From an uncultured marine group I thaumarchaeote (GTDB lineage: Archaea; Thermoproteota; Nitrososphaeria; Nitrososphaerales; Nitrosopumilaceae): 64,000 nucleotides of DNA. The notes under the pieces were generated by a model. It was not told the DNA's origin. It did not search any database and worked only from the letters and a program-made list of their open reading frames with translations. The stretch is from assembly GCA_902514275.1 (NCBI GenBank), contig CABXQD010000003.1, positions 1-64,000 on the forward strand, read 5' to 3'. Below, in pieces: positions 61,476-64,000 of the stretch. How positions within the stretch are numbered: position 1 is the stretch's first letter; every line of letters begins with the position of its first letter. Made by a program: the position numbers and the translations under genes.

Positions 61476-63053
61476 TTAAAACTGTGAAGCTTGTTTGACT
61501 AGTTCTGAGAGTTGACTGTTTCTTGCTTCAGGAAGCTCTGTTATTCCTCCAATCAAACTATCTGTTACAATTCCTTTTTCTGCTAATACGTTGGCAGCCA
61601 TTAATGATGTTCTTCCAGCCATACAGACCATTAGAGATTTCCCTTTTGATTCTTGAATTGAATTGTTTATTTCATCTGGAATGCCTTGCCCTGATAATAG
61701 TTGCTGCGCTGTTCTTGCATTTGGTACAACAATTTTGCTTTTATCAATGCCTAATGATTTTGCTAATAATTCTAACCCTCCTTCTTGTGGTGTATATTGT
61801 GTGTGTACCCAAATAACTTTATCATAATTATCTGAATTTGAGGCTACTTCTTCTTGTGACACTTGTCCTGGTGGTTGAATTTTCCCAATTTTTTCTAAAT
61901 TCTTCCTATATTTTTCAATTCCATCACAAATCATTACTACAAATTTACTTCCTTTATTTGCACTAGCTAATTGTAAAGTTGCATAAAGTTCTAGGGCACT
62001 ACTTTCTCCAATATCGTGTCCTTTTTCTACAAAAAATTTTAAAAGTGGTTTAGCTTTTTCAAAATCTACTTCATATTCTCCAGCATATTTGTCTGGTTGA
62101 TAATATTTCAAACCATCTGCATTATTGTGAGTTCTAATTCCTGCAACATCTTGTCCTCCTGGTGGAAATATCACATGAACTCCCTTCTTGTCATATTTTT
62201 CAGAGATGTATCTACTTAATCCACCTGAAGTACCACCTGTACCAAATGTACATAGAATGTTAAAGTCTTGAAGTGATTTCCCCTCTTCGTGTAATTGTTG
62301 ATCTATTTCAGCTCCAGTTATGGTTCTATGTGCATTAACGTTCAAATCATTATCATATTGTTCTGGACAAAAACAATTGTAAATTTTTGAAAGTAATTTT
62401 GCTAAATTAATAATATCTTGTTTGGCTAACAATGATTCAATTTCAGTAATTGAATTATCATAAATACTTGGATCAAAACCCAATTGAGATAATTGTGAAC
62501 GTACATTAGCAGCTGTTGCTTTTGCAACTAATTCATCTTTTTTTCCTTCCATTCCTGGTGCAGGACAAATATCCATTTCTAAATCCATTATCTTGATATT
62601 CATATTTCTTAATTCATGAAATACACCTTCTTGTAATTTTCTTGAAACAATTGTAACCACTTGTAATCCTAGTTTTGATAACATGCCTAATGCAATTCCA
62701 AAATTACCTGATGTTGCTTCAATTACTGTTTGACCACTTTTTATTTTCCCTGTCATGATTGCATCATGAATGATATTTGCAGCTGGTCTAACTTTGATTG
62801 AACCTGTAAGTAATGTAGAATCTAATTTACCATACACTTGTAATTCTGAATTTGAAAGATCTAATTTGTAAATTTCTTTAGCACATTCTTTGAAATCTGA
62901 TGTAATGTCTACTAGCGGTGTAGCATTGACAATTTTTCCACCTTCTTGATTATTTTCCAAATGTGGTACTTTATTCCAAATTTCTTCTTCAAATCGTTTA
63001 AGAAGAACTTTATCAATAGTATTGTCCTGATTTTGTTCCAAATTTATCTCCAC
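61476..63053 (-). CDS. PLP-dependent cysteine-synthase-like enzyme fused to a rhodanese-like domain
   Basis: A 525-aa fold-type II PLP protein. The Schiff-base lysine is Lys87 in LTGSIKVRPA. The substrate/PLP loop is TSGNFGIALG (Ser115-Asn117), and the phosphate loop is FGTGGTSGGLSR. From about residue 425 a diverged rhodanese follows, with VVPNARTAQQLL, GQGIPDEIN and the persulfide loop CMAGRTSLMAANVL (Cys477). It is likely cysteine synthase or a related beta-replacing enzyme coupled to sulfur transfer. An insertion near residues 165-240 is unusual for CysK. Confidence 0.83.
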   Translation of the reverse strand: MEINLEQNQDNTIDKVLLKRFEEEIWNKVPHLENNQEGGKIVNATPLVDITSDFKECAKEIYKLDLSNSELQVYGKLDSTLLTGSIKVRPAANIIHDAIMTGKIKSGQTVIEATSGNFGIALGMLSKLGLQVVTIVSRKLQEGVFHELRNMNIKIMDLEMDICPAPGMEGKKDELVAKATAANVRSQLSQLGFDPSIYDNSITEIESLLAKQDIINLAKLLSKIYNCFCPEQYDNDLNVNAHRTITGAEIDQQLHEEGKSLQDFNILCTFGTGGTSGGLSRYISEKYDKKGVHVIFPPGGQDVAGIRTHNNADGLKYYQPDKYAGEYEVDFEKAKPLLKFFVEKGHDIGESSALELYATLQLASANKGSKFVVMICDGIEKYRKNLEKIGKIQPPGQVSQEEVASNSDNYDKVIWVHTQYTPQEGGLELLAKSLGIDKSKIVVPNARTAQQLLSGQGIPDEINNSIQESKGKSLMVCMAGRTSLMAANVLAEKGIVTDSLIGGITELPEARNSQLSELVKQASQF

Positions 63054-63132
63054 TTTTCGATAATTTTAGAGGTCATATAAAATATCTTATATTTTCAACT
63101 TAGTTTTTTCATCTTTTTTAAATTTCTTGTAT

Positions 63133-64000
63133 TTATGCATCTAAAAGATTGATTACTTTATTTGGAATATCCTTTAATCGACTTACTGCCATAGTTTTAT
63201 CATATCCCAAATGTTTGAGATTATTTGCTATAGTGGTAGCTCTTATTGTGTTTGGTCCTAATCCTAAAGCAACCATGGTGATTCCTAACCCTTTTAGTGA
63301 TTTTGTCATCTTTCTAACTGCATTGGAATCTGATGGTTCTCCATCAGTTAATGTCAAAAAAATATTTGGTCGTTTTGCTTGTAATGTTGAAAACATTTTA
63401 TCATAAACTTCTGCTAGTGGTGTTGAACCATTTGCAACTATTTGTGCTAGTCTTTTTGCAGTTATACTATTCCACTTTACATTTTCTTCTTTAATTGACC
63501 AGCATACCATTGATCGATTTTCCGTACTAAATGCATATACTGCAAATTTTACTTTAAGGAATGCCAAAACTTCACATAATGCTATTGTTGCTTTTTTATA
63601 TTCAATAGCATCTGAAGATATACTTGATGAATGATCCAATAAAATTATAATTTTTGTTTTAATTGATTTTTTAATGTCTGTAAAAAATGGTTCATTTCCT
63701 TCGATATAATTTTCATCATCAAATTCATCACCTGATCTTAAATGCTGCTCTTTCCAACCTGTTTTCCATTCTTTAAATTTCATTTTCAATCCATTAATCA
63801 AACTCATATCGTAGATGATTGTTTCATCAATGTTTTTTGTTGATGGAATTTGAATTCCGATTGTTTCTGATGAAAGTCCTTTATTCTCATTTTTTTTATT
63901 TTCATTAACTAATATTTTGTATTCATCATAGACATTATCTCCTTTTACTACTGCAGAAGTATCAATTGCACCAAAATCACTTTCTTTATTTTTTGCAATT
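63133..64000 (-). CDS. VWA (von Willebrand A) domain protein, 5' part outside the window
   Basis: The frame is open from the stop at 63133 to the window edge at 64000 with no break, so the gene continues beyond it. The MIDAS metal site is complete: LLDHSSSIS, Thr in GSTPLAE and Asp in LTDGEPSD. Upstream is a charged, low-complexity segment, much as in CobT-type cobalt-chelatase or MoxR-associated VWA proteins. The usual AAA+ ATPase partner would lie outside the window. An internal ATG at 63807 is too late to be the start. Confidence 0.72.
   Translation of the reverse strand, partial: IAKNKESDFGAIDTSAVVKGDNVYDEYKILVNENKKNENKGLSSETIGIQIPSTKNIDETIIYDMSLINGLKMKFKEWKTGWKEQHLRSGDEFDDENYIEGNEPFFTDIKKSIKTKIIILLDHSSSISSDAIEYKKATIALCEVLAFLKVKFAVYAFSTENRSMVCWSIKEENVKWNSITAKRLAQIVANGSTPLAEVYDKMFSTLQAKRPNIFLTLTDGEPSDSNAVRKMTKSLKGLGITMVALGLGPNTIRATTIANNLKHLGYDKTMAVSRLKDIPNKVINLLDA

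Noticed and set aside
1-64000. Mobile elements, prophage, integrase sites or defence islands
   Set aside because: No transposase, integrase, restriction-modification pair or flanking tRNA-attachment repeats were seen. Both tRNA genes have ordinary neighbours.

Overview
The window comes from an AT-rich archaeal chromosome and looks like a marine ammonia-oxidising archaeon (Nitrososphaerota/Thaumarchaeota, Nitrosopumilus-like). The archaeal markers are TBP, a thermosome subunit, eL42 and eS27, an archaeosine TGT, Dph2, TiaS, separate Kae1 and Bud32, Csl4 and a beta-CASP RNase. The lineage-typical set is a very large acidic S-layer protein followed by a Rieske / cytochrome b / membrane plastocyanin block that fits a copper-based respiratory chain. 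No ammonia monooxygenase genes, insertion sequences, prophage or CRISPR arrays are visible. The gene content is mostly core and densely packed.

Layout. 1-2.3 kb: end of a cobalamin operon (cobD/cbiB, cobS, cobY) for nucleotide-loop assembly. 2.3-7.2 kb: two ribosomal proteins (-), adenine deaminase, thermosome and a ROK sugar kinase. 7.2-14.9 kb: GMP synthase and IMP dehydrogenase (guanine synthesis), a pterin pair (MptE-like and FolP), prephenate dehydratase and exosome Csl4. 15-21.2 kb: an MDR dehydrogenase, a probable small pseudogene, Dph2, TiaS, initiator tRNA-Met, a PQQ-type sugar dehydrogenase and class II HMG-CoA reductase. 21.2-28.6 kb: a histidine operon, hisG-D-C-(HAD)-B-H-A-F-I, mostly with 1-4 nt overlaps. 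The HAD enzyme is the natural candidate for the missing histidinol phosphatase; hisE is not here.

29.3-31.9 kb: threonine synthase and a fused MoaD-like/E1-like (MoeB/ThiF) protein with an internal Gly-Gly. 32-41.6 kb: a cell-surface block with the S-layer protein, a coiled-coil protein with a C-terminal membrane anchor, and a membrane-anchored subtilase. 41.6-44.3 kb: the Rieske, cytochrome b and blue-copper genes. 44.3-54.6 kb: tRNA-Arg, an OGG-type glycosylase, aCPSF2-like RNase, a tiny protein with highly-expressed codon use, a ferredoxin, and several RNA-modification or ribosome-related genes (TgtA, AK6/Fap7-like, YchF-like, Kae1, Bud32, Taw1). 54.6-64 kb: a secreted thrombospondin-type-3 repeat protein with strong internal DNA repeats, Dus, a divergent PII-like protein, a 58-aa HTH-like ORF, a PD-(D/E)XK-like protein, TBP, an ASCH protein, a PLP enzyme fused to a rhodanese-like domain, and a VWA protein cut by the window end.

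Promoters. Many genes (S-layer, Rieske, plastocyanin, ferredoxin, the 70-aa protein, tbp) have a TATA box centred about 27-30 nt before the start codon, which predicts leaderless transcripts. The best leads for novelty are the MoaD-E1 fusion, the PLP-rhodanese fusion, the S-layer/anchor/protease cluster, the highly expressed orphan at 47.03 kb, tandem TATA elements at tbp, a 21-bp palindrome before thrC, and the PII-like / 58-aa ORF pair.
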